A stretch of 64,000 nt of DNA from Rhabdophis nuchalis (lineage: Eukaryota; Chordata; Lepidosauria; Squamata; Natricidae): positions 79,818,715 through 79,882,714 of the forward strand of contig CM077646.1 of NCBI GenBank assembly GCA_039707465.1, given 5' to 3'. A program made the position numbers and the translations under genes. Of the stretch, positions 12,341-25,300 are shown piece by piece (the first letter of the stretch is position 1; each line of letters begins with the position of its first letter). Below the pieces are notes generated by a model. The model was not told the origin of the DNA, ran no database searches, and saw only the letters and a list, made by a program, of their open reading frames with translations.

Positions 12341-13034
12341 CGCTCCTTTCCTTAGAGGGAGGCTTTCCCTTTTTTTCTTTTTTCTTTTTCTTTTTTTGAG
12401 GAGGGGGGAAATCAGCTGGAGGTTCGGGATCTCCCGAGGGATCTGGCAATCAAATCTTTGGCGCCTCTTTAGCTGATTTGTTCAGCCTGTCTCGGGTTGG
12501 AAAACTTAAGTGGTTTGAATTTGAAGCGGTGTGGTAACTCCGTCAGAGACAGAGGGGAAGGATTTTTCACCCCCTTTTCATTTTGTGGCGCTCCTTTTTA
12601 AGCCACCCGCTATTTTAATCGGCAGATCGTGTTGGGACTCGTTGGAGGTGCAAGAGCCAGAATGGATTTTGAGTTTCGGGGTTTTGCTTTTTTTCTTCCC
12701 TTGCTAATTTGGTAATTATTCTTTTTGGATACTGTTTTACCTCCAATTCAAACATTGAGGCATTATACTATGGGAGTAGTGCTTTCTGAATGGATACTGG
12801 TTATATTTTTCAGCTGCCCTTCCTGTGTCTTCCTTTGGGTTGGAAGTACAAGTTGCAAAAAAAAATTCTTCTCTACCTAGTGAAATTTCATTACATGGAA
12901 TGACCATGGTATATTACCTACTTGAAAGTTGACAAGGTGTATCTATTTATGTACAGCTGAGAAAGGAGGAGCATTGTCCTTGGATGGGATTGACCATTTC
13001 TGAAAGGAAAATGCTTCAAAACTATGTATTTAAA

Positions 13035-13157
13035 CTGTCAGTTTGAAAAGTTAAGTTTAACTTGAAGACAGGACCAAAATCCAGAGTGGCAAAATAAAAT
13101 TTTTGCCACTCTGGATTTTGGTCCTGTCAAGTTAAACTTAACTTTTCAAACCGACAG
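13035..13157 (+). repeat. Near-perfect long hairpin within the presumed pri-let-7
   Basis: Two arms, 13,035-13,094 and 13,101-13,157, are reverse complements apart from one A/G difference and a 3-base 'aga' insertion in the left arm. The central spacer is only about 6 bases. It begins 'ctgtcagtttgaaaag' and ends 'cttttcaaaccgacag'. It could be a foldback MITE or a small inverted duplication. No other copy was noticed in this window. Confidence 0.8.
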
Positions 13158-15146
13158 TATAGTGTCTTAATTTGAAATGATGAGGGAATATAGATTTTTT
13201 TTTCCTTTTTCCAGACATAAACCTAAAATGAAGTATTTCAGAAAATTTCCTGCATATGTAGTGTTTTGAAATTAATTAAATTAGTAATTTGTTCAAAAAG
13301 CAACTCCTAACATTCTTTGAAAACTATAACAGATATTAAAATAGAAATATATTGGTAATATAGATTAGTTTCATATAAAATGCTATAGCAATAAAATTCT
13401 GTACTGCTAAATAAAGTAACAAACCATGGAATAGACTGATTTGCTTTTACCTTAAACTAAGCCAGTCAGACTTCCAAAAAGATTCCTTATTTGTATACAA
13501 GGAGGGTAGGATTGTTGACAGCTTTATTTCTAAGTCAGAATTTTCAATAGGTTGAATATGTGAGAAATATATTAATGTTAATCTGAGATTCATGGAATAT
13601 AGAATCATTTGGTTCACTTAGCAATTTTTGAAGTAAACTTTTGGCTCTTTAAATTTTAAAATACTTACGCATTTCTGAGTAAGGATTTACTAAACAAACC
13701 AGTTTGAAAGGGATTTGGTTTCATTTTAATTAGACTAAATTAGTATATATGTGAAGCTTAGTTCAGGCAACTGTCAAACATGGGTGCTGCTTTCAGTGTG
13801 TTTGATCTTTTCCTAAATTTATAAAACATTAAAGCACTTTGGAAATAACCAAATGGTGGATGCCTTTTGATTGTTTGCTACAAATGCTGAGTGATTGCTA
13901 CTGCCAATAAACTTCAAGTGCAGGTGTTGGTGGGGAGAATTAACATTTTGTCTTGAAAGTGAAGCTAAGCACAGTGATGGGTTAGTGCTTCATTGAAATT
14001 TTATTAATTTCAAGTAACTTGATGGATTAATGCAAAAAATGACATGAAATCTGATTTAGAAAATTTATTAAATCTAATTATTGAATACAAATAAAGTTAT
14101 TTTTGGGGAAAAAGCTGTCATTCTTTCCTCTTATATTTGTTCTCAGAAGAAGCAATTGAATACAATTACCTTAGATCTAATATGTTATAAGCAGCTCAGG
14201 AGCTGTTATATTTGAAAAATAACTATATGTATTTTTTAAAAATTATATGAATCACAAAGCAAATGTTTTACAAAGCATATGTAATATGTTCAATTAATTC
14301 CCAATGTATTAAAACACAAGCCATACCTTTAACATAGTAAATGTATTAAACCTTTGGATAAGTTTACCAGAATATTGCAAGGGCAACTTGTCATATGGAT
14401 TCTAATACCTACCCACAGGAGTATAAGCCTTATTCAATTGTTTTGATTATCCCACTCAAATATAGTAAACAAAGTTTAGATTTATTATGGGGCCCTATGG
14501 TTTTAATGGATATGTCATAGTTTTCGATGGGCATATTTGGGGTTCAAGTTTCAGTATGATCCCTATATTTACTATCATGTTACTCATTCTCACCTAACTT
14601 GTCCTTATCTTATTTCTTACTCAGTTTTGCATCAATTATCTGTTAGAGATAGAGAAAAAAGACCCTATGTCTATAATTCATTCAAAATTTCCAAAATGTG
14701 AATGTTAATATCTACCAGAGCAATTTTCATATAACAAATGCACCAAAACATTCATTATTTAGAACCTGCATTTTATTTCAATATAAAGAATAGTATTGGT
14801 TTCCTGCCCCATTAATGTATTGTCATAACATCTGGCATTTCTTACAGCTGAAATTGCAGTTGCATGCTTTTATTTATTTAGGATGGTTTTCATTAACTTT
14901 CCTTCCTTCTTTTAGGTTTGAAAGTGGAATAGAAAGAGGAACACTATATAATAGTTTCTTTGCATCAGTACTTGAAGTCAGCTTAATTTCTTCATCCAGA
15001 GAAATTCCACAGACTGAATTATTTGGATACTGAACTAGAAAGAACGGCTTTGAAATACCATAGATAATTAAAAAACCGGAGAGATGTTTGTTTTAGCATC
15101 CTTTTAAAAAAGACATTGCCATCTATTAAATGAAGATACTGCTCTG

Positions 15147-15226
15147 TGGGATGAGGTAGTAGGTTGTATAGTTTTAGGGTCATACCCACCACTGGGAGAT
15201 AACTATACAGTCTACTGTCTTTCCTA
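15147..15226 (+). ncRNA. let-7a-1: let-7a precursor microRNA
   Basis: An 80-nt hairpin. The mature 5p arm is at 15,152-15,173 and is identical to let-7a (seed GAGGTAG). The 3p arm is at about 15,203-15,223. The loop phrase 'ttagggtcatacccaccactgggagat' type order is that of vertebrate let-7a-1. The 3p arm reads 'ctatacagtctactg', where human has A for the G at the eighth base; this turns a U-A pair into a U-G wobble and keeps the stem. let-7 silences growth and stem-cell mRNAs and is processed by Drosha and Dicer. Confidence 0.97.
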
Positions 15227-15623
15227 AAGAAGCAGATAATCATCAGCAACATTAGTCTGATTTTATTCTGAAACAGCTTGCAGTCGTAGATAACGTACAT
15301 AATTGAACATTATTTCAAGGAAGCAAAAAAGTAAGCAACAGGGAACTTGCACTGGTGCCATATTAAATAGCATTTGGAGTTGGCTAATGGTATGGGAGTC
15401 TTGAGAAATAATTCATGCAAAATTCAAAAAAGTAAATATTTTGTGTTGAAGTTACTTTTGACCAGTTTTGGCAGTATTTTCCTATTCCTAGTACCTGTTT
15501 TCCATAATTCAAAAGGCCTTGAAAGGGGGACATGTGAACCCCAAAGTTATCTGCTACACTTCTAGAATCAAATTCAAAGGAATATTCTGTGAACAAATTT
15601 ACTTTCTAAATACGTTTCTCTTA

Positions 15624-15710
15624 TCAGGTTGAGGTAGTAGATTGTATAGTTGTAGGGTAGTTATTTTGCCCTCTTCAGGAGATAACTATACAATCTATTG
15701 CCTTCCCTGA
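15624..15710 (+). ncRNA. let-7f-1: let-7f precursor microRNA
   Basis: The mature 5p arm at 15,630-15,651 matches let-7f, which has AGATTG where let-7a has AGGTTG. The 3p arm 'ctatacaatctattgccttc' starts at 15,686. It lies about 400 bp after let-7a on the same strand, the order and spacing expected of the let-7a-1/f-1/d cluster. Confidence 0.97.
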
Positions 15711-16150
15711 GGAGTAAAAATTCTACAGTATACTTAATGGGTTATTTGTAGTTTGCTTTAAAATAAATTACAATTTTTGTTTTTACTGGCAAAGTGTACA
15801 TGAGGTTATAAGAATCATTTTGATTTTATCTACTGAAAGAGATACTAGTTGAAGATGGAGTAGCTAATGGTCTTACTGAATATCTATTTCAAAAATAAGT
15901 TCTAGTGAAATTAAACTACTTTAAGAAAGTAACCATTGTTTTGTTTCAAATGAACTGGGGATATGCTTATGTATATGCTAATCATTTGATAGGATGTCAA
16001 AATATTTAACACTTAAGGATGTTTCCTGTTTACCACAAATGAACAATGGTAATGAACCTGCATATGTTTTATACTGCATAATCTTTAAAGATGTGCATAA
16101 CTTTTCACAATGCCTTTTTTTTTTAGAAGAATGAAGAAATGGTGGGGTTC

Positions 16151-16237
16151 CTAGGAAGAGGTAGTAGGTTGCATAGTTTTAGGGCAGTGGTTTTGCCTAT
16201 AAGGAGTTAACTATACAACCTGCTGCCTTTCTTAGGG
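16151..16237 (+). ncRNA. let-7d: let-7d precursor microRNA
   Basis: The mature 5p arm at 16,158-16,179 begins AGAGGTAG and contains GTTGCATAG, which is diagnostic of let-7d. The 3p arm is at 16,212-16,233 and reads 'ctatacaacctgctgc', one base different from human (A for G at position 7). The outer stem 'cctaggaag' pairs with 'ctttcttagg'. It is the third and last member of the cluster. Confidence 0.97.
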
Positions 16238-17072
16238 CTTTAATATTACAACAGGATCATAGTTGGTCGAATTACATGTTCCTAATCTAAATTATTCTAT
16301 AATATAAATTTGCAAGATTAACCATTACTTTTTTATCCCTTGAATAAAATAAACCAAATAACGCAGAGGTTCCTTAAACTACCTTGATGAAACATTATTT
16401 TCCCTTTGCCAGAAGAATTTAAGAACAACCCCCCCCCCCCCCACCCTTGCATACTGGGAAGAAATGTGGTTGTGATTTCAAACTCATTTTATGTCTAGTA
16501 CTGCTCTTGTATGTATGTATGTATATATTTTCATAATAAAATAGAAATTCAGTTTTGAGATTGTGTTTCTTATGTATTGTTACATTCTAATTTCTTTTAT
16601 GGTTTTATCATCTAAATATGTCTTCATATTTGAAATAAAGCCTCTGTATAGTTTAGAATAGATTAATTGTTTGTATGCCTAAGAAACTATGTTCTATGTA
16701 AAGGAGATTGAGATTTGACCTACATATCAGCATAGTAACTCTCCTAAAATTGTACAGAACAGGACTATAATAGGTGTTGGAGAAGAATCAGATTCTCCTA
16801 CTCTAGGAGAAAAAGAATCTCAAATTTTGTTTCTCCTGATTTATTCATCTGGGAAAGACAATTGGACAGATATTTTTGAATGCTGTCAACTGCTCCATTC
16901 TAAGCCTTCCTCTTCTGGTTCAGTCTGACTCATGATTCCCAGTGCAGAATATAAATATGCAAACAGAACATAATATAGCAGAAACCCAATAAGCACCTCT
17001 TTTCAAACTTACACAGCTAGTAAACACAAGAACTAAGCACTTTTCAGAAAGCAATTAAAAATACCATTAGGG

Positions 17073-17154
17073 CAGGGGTGTCAATCTCAAGGACCGCTGG
17101 CCTGCCAGATCTGCTTAAATCTGGCCCACGGATCCAGTTTGACATCCCTAATCT
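17073..17154. repeat. Short hAT-type MITE remnant
   Basis: It starts 'caggggtgtcaatctcaagg' and ends 'gtttgacatccct', an imperfect inverted pair of the CAGGGGT type. It contains 'tctggcccacgg', shared with the larger element at 39.3 kb. Confidence 0.55.
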
Positions 17155-17421
17155 AGTTCATAATGGGTGATTCTTGTGAAATTAAGTTTGAAATAACACA
17201 TTTTTCACGCAGTCAACAAGTTACCTGCTTATTTATGACCATATGTAGCCTATTAAATTTTGTTTTCCACAATGCACAAAAACTTGGAGAGTATAATTTA
17301 TATTGTACATTCAGATATAGTTTTTAGAAAGTAGCCTTTATAAATGGAAAAAAAGAAAAGCAAGTGTATGTAAACACCCAATCTAAAATTATATACACAC
17401 ACATATAAGTTATAAGATACA

Positions 17422-17430
17422 TTTAATAAA
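17422..17430. terminator. Overlapping poly(A) signals on both strands
   Basis: 'tttaataaa' contains AATAAA on plus (17,425-17,430) and ATTAAA on minus (17,427-17,422). The minus signal lies about 180 bp after the FBXW12 stop codon. The plus signal could serve a long pri-let-7. Use of either is inferred. Confidence 0.4.
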
Positions 17431-17603
17431 GCTAAACTTGTGGATCTTTTTCAAGCCAAGTGGAATTTAGTCAAGTTGGTTACTGGAAAGGTAATCTATC
17501 ACTTCAGTCAATTAGTTGCAGTGGTTTCAATCATGCTTCTATTATCATTTGGGTTGGACAACCTGGTGGAAAATGTTTAGAGTGAAACAAGTGCATGGAA
17601 CGC

Positions 17604-17703
17604 TTACAGATGAAAGGAATATGCTCTTAAAATGTCTTTGCCATCAATTCCAGCCACTATTCCAACAATGCTGACATCATCACATGCCACAGATCTGAAG
17701 CCA
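17604..17703 (-). CDS. FBXW12: FBXW12 terminal coding exon 10
   Basis: A perfect branch-point 'tactaac' and 'attcacatag' acceptor precede it. Encodes GFRSVACDDVSIVG to AYSFHL, then TAA at 17,606-17,604. The C-terminus aligns in length with mammalian FBXW12. Confidence 0.9.
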
Positions 17704-20700
17704 CTATGTGAATGAAATGTTTTTGTTAGTACTTGGTTAAATAACAACTCACATTGAAAAAAATTCAGTATGTACAATAACAAGAAATCAAACTATAGGA
17801 CCAGGTTTTACATGGAATAGAATATTTCATTGCCGGCTGAGATATACACCAAAGCCTACATCAGTTGGGTCACTGCATGATACACTACAGTTGATTCTGT
17901 AATTTGCAGTTGGAAAGTTTATCTTTGAGTAATATATTTCAGTGTGAACTCCAGATACAAATTCTTATGATTATGAAAAAAAAATCTGTTGTTAAAAATA
18001 TACAGAGATTACTTGCCACATCAAGGCTATTCTTAACTTGTTAGTACTTGGGATAATTTGATGAATAGGTATCACTAAAGAAAAGAAAAGCAGCTCTGCC
18101 GTACCCCGTTTGAGATATACAATAAAAAATTAAACATTTTTAATAATAATAATAATAATAATTTAATTTTATAACCCGCTCTCTCTCCCCACGGGGACTC
18201 GAGGCGGGGCACAGGCAATTAAAAATACAAAGAACAAAGTACAGAATACAAACTACAAAATTAAAAGTAAATTAAATTATTCCTGCGCTAAAACCCATAT
18301 ACTAAACTAAAAATTACCCCTAAAAACCCCTAACCTAAAAAGAGACTACCCAAGGCCGGCCAGGCGAAAAAAGTGTGTCTTTAATTTTAAGCGGAAGGAG
18401 CGGAGGTCCGTGGTTGTCCTAATATCGGGGGGAAGGTCGTTCCAGAGGGCTGGGCCCTCTTTAAATCCACCTTTTAAAGAGAACACCATGGTTAATTATC
18501 AGCAAATCAGGTCAAAGTATTCTCTAAATAATCAGCCTGAAAAGGTCAGGTGAGGTTTGAAAGCTGAATAAGAAAAGGAAACTTTCAACCTGCATGCAGC
18601 AACTTGGGGAGAGATGGTGGAATTTCTCTGTGCAGAATATACAAAAGACTTCTCTGCTACATCTTAAATAGACAAGTTCAGGCAGGAGAAACTGTCAACT
18701 AGTTATCCGGCAGTCCTGAACAAGATAAATTGCCAGTGGGTGCTCAATACTATAATCACATTTGAAAAATACTAAATGAAATGTTAACACTATGTCACTA
18801 GGCTGTTAAAATGCCAACAAACCATAAAACATTTTTTAAAAGATGAGACTTACCTTGACCATCTGTGAGATCCTCCCAATAAATGATAGCAACTTGTCAA
18901 CAAAGAAGATTTGTTATTTTTCCAGTAGTATACACGGAGTGAAAGGTCCATGGAAGATGTCACAACATGAAAAGGATCCTGGAATAGGATGGAATGGCAA
19001 AAACAAGTTGTTTAGTTAAATATGCCTAATACCTATGCAGAACAGAAAGTAACAACTACTCATGGGTTGTTGGGGTTTTTTGCAAAATAATAGACTAAAA
19101 TGTCTGTAAATAAGGAAGAGTCACCATACCACCCAGATAGATGTAATAATTTTATGATGATCCTTGAAAGCCATCAATATAGTCCCGCTCAGAGAGTATA
19201 CTGTCAGTTCTGGTCCAGCTGCTATAAGAAGGGTTTGTTTGCCAAATCCTTTCATACTTGTCATCTGTTGTTGGGCTGGTATTGTGAAGCTTGCAACCTG
19301 TTTAGCTTTTGCATAAAAAGAACATAACACTCATGTCACATAAATGATTGAAAATTGTATATTCTTTTTCCCCACGACAAAAAACTCTGAAATGAATTGG
19401 GTGGAGAGAGACAGGCCCAATGTCACAAGTCTTTTGGCATAGCATGAGCAATGGGACTTCCTCATTCCTCCAGAAACATCTTGATGGCTAACACCCACCA
19501 GAGCGGTGGGGCGTAGGGCTGCATGGACAGTCCATTCTACCAGCTGGGTCTGTATCATAGTCATTTAGACAATCATTAGTGAGCAAATCTAAGCTATCTT
19601 AACTGAAAGCAATAAAAGCAATAAAAATAGAAAAAATAAAAAATAAAAGGCTTAACCAAGACCAAAAAATCTGGTAAAAAAGAAATAAATTGTATTTATT
19701 TTATTTAATAAATTTGCTGCCCATCTCTCTGCAAGGTAACTGGGCAGTTTACAACAAATTGCAAGACATCAAAATCTATATTATCAATCATCTAGGTAAT
19801 TCAACCAGCCAATTTATCTGCCATAGTTCTTTTATTCTTTCTCCATTCCAACTATCATATGCTCTAGATTACTAACTATTGATTTAGAATCTATATTAGC
19901 AATCATCTAGGTAATTCAACCAACCAAAATCAGCTGTAGTTCTTTTACCTTTTCCTCCAACTAGCCTATGTTCTAGATTACCAACTATTTAATTTTTTGC
20001 ACACATCCCAGGAGACGTAGCAAGCAGAGTATGAGTATTTTAAATAACAAAGAATGAATACTCAAAAGGAATTAAAGTCTCTAGATTTGCTACAGAACAT
20101 CAATTAGAGTAAGTCATTTTAGAAGATTATACAATCTAAGAAAGCATTATTTCCCTAAAATCTGTCAGAAAGGATTTTTCCCAAAGAGTATTATTCAGGG
20201 ATTAGAAATGGCACCTGGCATAAATGATTTAAGAGAATGATTGCCAATTCATAATATTTTCCAGATTATTATCAAATAGAAGTTAAAGATAATAATGTAA
20301 GATTATTGATTGAGCAATATATCTGTTGATGTCAAGCAAATATGTATAGAAAAGCTTTAGACATATTGTCAGTAAAAAGCTACTATTTGGATATATTTAG
20401 TCTTAATAATGTTAATGCCTAACAATAAATAGTATATTTTTTCCATTATGGTCTAGCACATTTTAAATATCCAATGGCACATCTAAAATTGCACAACAAT
20501 TTGATGAAGCCTACCTGTAACATTCTTTTTGTATTTAGACTTCTCAATTATTAAATCAAAGCTATCAATGTGAAACATCTCATTTTTGTGCAAAATGGCA
20601 ATTCTTGCTGATTCAGCTGGTAACCAGCACATCACCTGACAATGATTTGTAATAGGTAAAGGACTAGATAGCATCAAATCATCATCATCATCATCATCTG

Positions 20701-21076
20701 GCTGAGTTGCATAATATGTGTTAAACACCTGATAGGCAAAAAGAGAATAATACCAATAAGTTGGAATCCGAAAATATATAAGTGCAACTTTGAAACTTGT
20801 ATGAAAAATGTATGTCAATATATTAAACTTTCTATCTCAACTTGATTTATCTCAGTGCTGTCTATCCATGAGTTAAAGAATCTCCATTCAGGTCTAGCAG
20901 CATGGGCAATGAGAATTATGGTTCAAATGCTTGGGAAAGCACCTGGTTGCCAGAGTCTGGTTTATATGGCTTGGCAGCAACTTTCCAAGAAATTCTTTCT
21001 TAACCTCTAAAATGTTGAAGTTGAGCTTTTGATCTGCAAGTAATCCGTGGCTTCTATTACATGTATACAAATCCAA

Positions 21077-21152
<76 letters not shown>

Positions 21153-22308
21153 GTCCTCTCTTATTTGAATTGCAAAGCTTCATTCTGTATCATACATGAC
21201 TTGAAATTTGTTCCAAAATGCAAATCTTACCAATAAACTTAGAAATACAGTTCTTTGAACCTAGACTACTATCTATAGGTGAATGTTGACATTCAAGATT
21301 TGCTATAGGCAGATTACAATTCATTAGAAAAATCCAAACATAATAATTTCCTTAGTTTTCTTTAGCAACTTTTTAAAGAAAGGCAAAGAATAAAAATAGA
21401 GGAAATACAAATGCTTATTTTATTTATCATTTAGTAAGTCACAGCTAAAACTCTCATGTAGCACAAAACAGTGAAACCATAATTTTGCCACTAACTCCTT
21501 AGTTCTTAGTAGCTGAGATTAATTTTGTGACTGCATTTCACAAATATTTTTCCAGAAAGAACAGCTGGGTAGAAGCAGTAGTGATCAGATTCAGATAATC
21601 TGAATCTGATCACTACTGATAATGTAAAGGAAACCTAGAATTTAAATATTACGGCCATTCCAAAATCCACCAAAACTGCTTCATGTCTGAAAGATCATAG
21701 AATCAAAAGAACATAACAGTTGCAAATGACTTTGTAAGTCATCAAGCTTGACCCAAGGCAGAAATCCATTATGTAGTAAACCTGAAAAATGGGCATCCAT
21801 CTTTTGTATACACACCTCCTGTGAAGAAATGGCTGCTTCCTCCCTCCTTCCGGAGCTGAATCTCTTAACTGTTAAGACATTTGCCTTTCTGACCATTTAA
21901 ATTCTATTTCCTTGCTATTTTTAACACTCTTGCTTTTTACCTAGCCTTCTGAAAAAATTATGAATGATTATGTCTTGCAATGACAATAGGTCTCAACAGA
22001 CACATTTCGTAGTAATGGAAACCATACCTTTGGTGAAAAAGCACTATTGCTAGGACAAACAAGTATCCATTGCCCATCTGGTGAACACAAAGACAACTGT
22101 ATACCACAGTTCTGAAACAATTTTTTGTATAAAATTTGGCTTAGATCAGTTGCTGCCAAGGTATGAAGTGAGCCTTCTTCAGTACTCACCTAAACCAAAG
22201 AAGGGAAAAAGCATGTAAAATACCCAGAACTTCTGAGATTCTAATTACTTCATAAAAATTCAAAATAACAGAATGGGGATGATAATAATAATAATAATAA
22301 TAATAATA

Positions 22309-22347
<39 letters not shown>

Positions 22348-25300
22348 TAGATTTATAAACCGCCCCCTCTCCCCGAAGGGACTCGGGGCGGTGTACAGGA
22401 AAAATTAAAAACCATATAAAAACATACATGAGGATGAGGAAAAGCTACACTATAGCCAATTTCTGGCAAGTCAGCATCTGCAATAATTGTTAAGCTAATT
22501 CCATCAACTCTATAAAGCCTTGAATGCCAACCACTGAATTACAAATAATGTATTTCTCATAGCTGACCGACAGAGTAACATTTGAGCTTCCTTGTTAAAG
22601 TTTCTTTCCACATCAAGAAGAATCCGGCATCTTCAAAACTTTCTGCATTGAGAAAGACACAATCCTAGTCCTCCAAGCAACCATGGAGAACACAGGATGA
22701 TCATTTTTGTCATTTAGGGAGAGAGGGAAACCCCAGGTTTTAAGAAGAGAGATGTGGGCGTTCCAAACATCCCATGCTTCATGAGGAAATGCTGCTAAAA
22801 TGTGAAGCAAGAAAAAGGCCCAAACTCCATAGATGCTGCAAGGCATCATGGGCACACACTAAGGGATGGTACTGATTTCAGACTGTCACAGATGCCACAG
22901 GTAAACAGGCTACTTTAAAACATCTTATTTGGTAAGTACTTGGCAATCAGAAGAAAGCTTCCATGAGTATCAACTCATTTAGTGTGCTACTTACCATTAA
23001 GAATGGATTATTCTTTATTGTGTAGGCTACCATACAGCATGATGTGGATGACACTGAAAAAGTTGAAAGTTCTTCCCCTGTAGTCCCATGCCAGAGTTTG
23101 ATTGTCCCCTGAGTGTCTGCTGTAGCTGCCAGGTTAAATGCAGGAAATGTGATAATATTTACTAGTGGAAATTCCTGTTGGGGACTAGACCAAATCTGTT
23201 TACCCTGATAAAAGCAAAAAAAAAAGAAAAATGAAACTTCATTCTATTTGGCAAGTATTTTTTTTTAAACCCCCCTTTCCTGTTAGTGCAATTATTATTC
23301 CAAGTGTATGTACCATGCATTCTTTTCAATCTGAAAATAATTTTCCATGAAAAGATATCTAGTTTTTGTTCCGATACAGAAAGTTTGAGGAAAAAACTAT
23401 ATTTTTAATTGGTGCTACTGGAGGGGGGAGGGAATCTCAACCCCAAATAACGTTGCTTTTATCTTGTTGAAACTTGTTCACTTTATTTATTTCTCTATTA
23501 GATCATGATAATGAGCCAGACTTTTCCATTGTATTTCAAAGTCCTGAGCTGTGGCCAAAAATTCCTAAAAGAATTTAGTTCATTTCACATAAAATAACAA
23601 CTTCCTTTGGATCACAGTTGTGATGTCTATGCCCCCCAAAACCATTAAATCTGAGAATTTAAAAATGGCACTGTTGCGAAAACAGTCTTGGGGAGATAAG
23701 TGTCTAAATATACAGATTTATAATACTTTATTTCCTTTCATGTGATTTGTTGTCTGCATCAGGTATTTCTTCATCAGCTATTTCTCATGTACTGCATTCT
23801 TGAAGAAACAGCAGATTGTTTATATAGCTGACATTACATCTTCAAAATAACATTCCATTTTGAGAACTTTATTGGAATGTTATTTAATGCTGTTTCTTGA
23901 ATGTGTTGAATAGAGTGGGTCAGCTTTCTCCTACTTGCATCTTAACACTATTATGATTTGATTTTTGATTTTATTCGCATTTATAACCTGCACCCATCTC
24001 ACTTCATACAACTTATCCTTTCACCTGGATCTTGTGAGTCCTTTCTACCTCTTCATTTGGATCAAACAATTCCCTTGAGAGTAAAATTTCAATTTTGAGA
24101 AAAATTGGAAGTCATGTAGTACCAGGTCTGGACTGTATCATGTATGCGGTAAGACAACTTTGCTGGATGGCTGATGGCTGATGAGGTGTTTGGCTGGCTG
24201 ATGAGGTCAGTTTTAATATTCCAACAAAAAATATTTAATGTTTCTGGACTCTGCTTAATCGTTTCAAAGTTTTGAATGTTACAGCTTATCACTGAATTGA
24301 TAGTGGTGCCAGGCTCCAGGAAAGCCATATGAATAACACTATCCAAGTCCCCAAAAATTGTAACCATGAGTTTTCCTGTCAGAATTTTGACTTTTAAAAA
24401 AAAAGCAAGTGAAATTTAGTGATGATATTTCCTGGACGGGTGTGTCATTTCTAGGACACAATAATGATCCTGAGTGTCATCATCAACTGTCACAGTGCTC
24501 CAAAGAAAGTCATCTTTATTCTTATAGCATGACAACATTGCTGGCAAAGTTCAACTCTTTACATTTTCATCTCTTCCATTAGCATACAAAGGATGCATCT
24601 TGCAAAAACCTTGCAATGTGGAAGAGCAGCAATAATATGACCTATGAAAAGCTTGACATACATTTCCCTTTGATCTGCTGATTGTTCATCAACCACTGCT
24701 ATCAGCCTTTCTTACCAGAAACTCATCAGTTGTCACAGATCATTTGCCTTGTTCTTAATAACAAAATTCAGTTTAGCCTCAATTACCATCTTTAACCAAT
24801 TTTGTTGTATTTAAGTACAATGACAATAAAGATTATACTTATACTGTAACTTTAGATTTTTGACCCAGCAATGCACAATGCTCATTTTACCACCATTATC
24901 CCCATAAACAAATCTATATTCGGGGTGAAATTTAATTCAAGGGGTTCTTTTGGCAATCAAACATTTAATCGTGTATATTGTTTAAGTGCATTGATAAGTA
25001 CTCACTGTAGAATTCTGTTTCATAAACAATGCTAATACAACCTTTAATCACAATATCTTCCTACCAACTGAAATAAAAGATTTATAGGTAGTTCTCACTT
25101 TATGGACATAATTGGGACTCTAACTTTCATTGGTAAGTGATATAGTTGTTAAATGAGTCACGTCTGATTTTACAATCATTTTTTTTGTCATGGTCATTAA
25201 GCAAACCACAATTGTTAAATAAATCTGCAGTGTATTAAATGAATCTGGATTCCCCCCTTGACTTTGTCAGAAGCTAGCTGAAAACATTGTAAATGGTGAT

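Larger units (their letters stand above)
11300..16650 (+). ncRNA. Presumed primary transcript of the let-7a/f/d cluster
   Basis: Inferred span from the CpG-island promoter to the run of AATAAA hexamers after let-7d (about 16,343, 16,545 and 16,635). The three let-7 hairpins all lie on the plus strand. There is no credible open frame between the island and the hairpins, so the host is probably a long noncoding RNA, possibly spliced from a donor at 11,427. The 3' end could instead be the AATAAA at 17,425. Boundaries are approximate. Confidence 0.45.

Noticed and set aside
11324..12476. Overlapping 150-190-codon frames on both strands in the let-7 island
   Set aside because: Pro/Arg/Ser-rich, mutually overlapping frames typical of CpG islands; no conserved motif.
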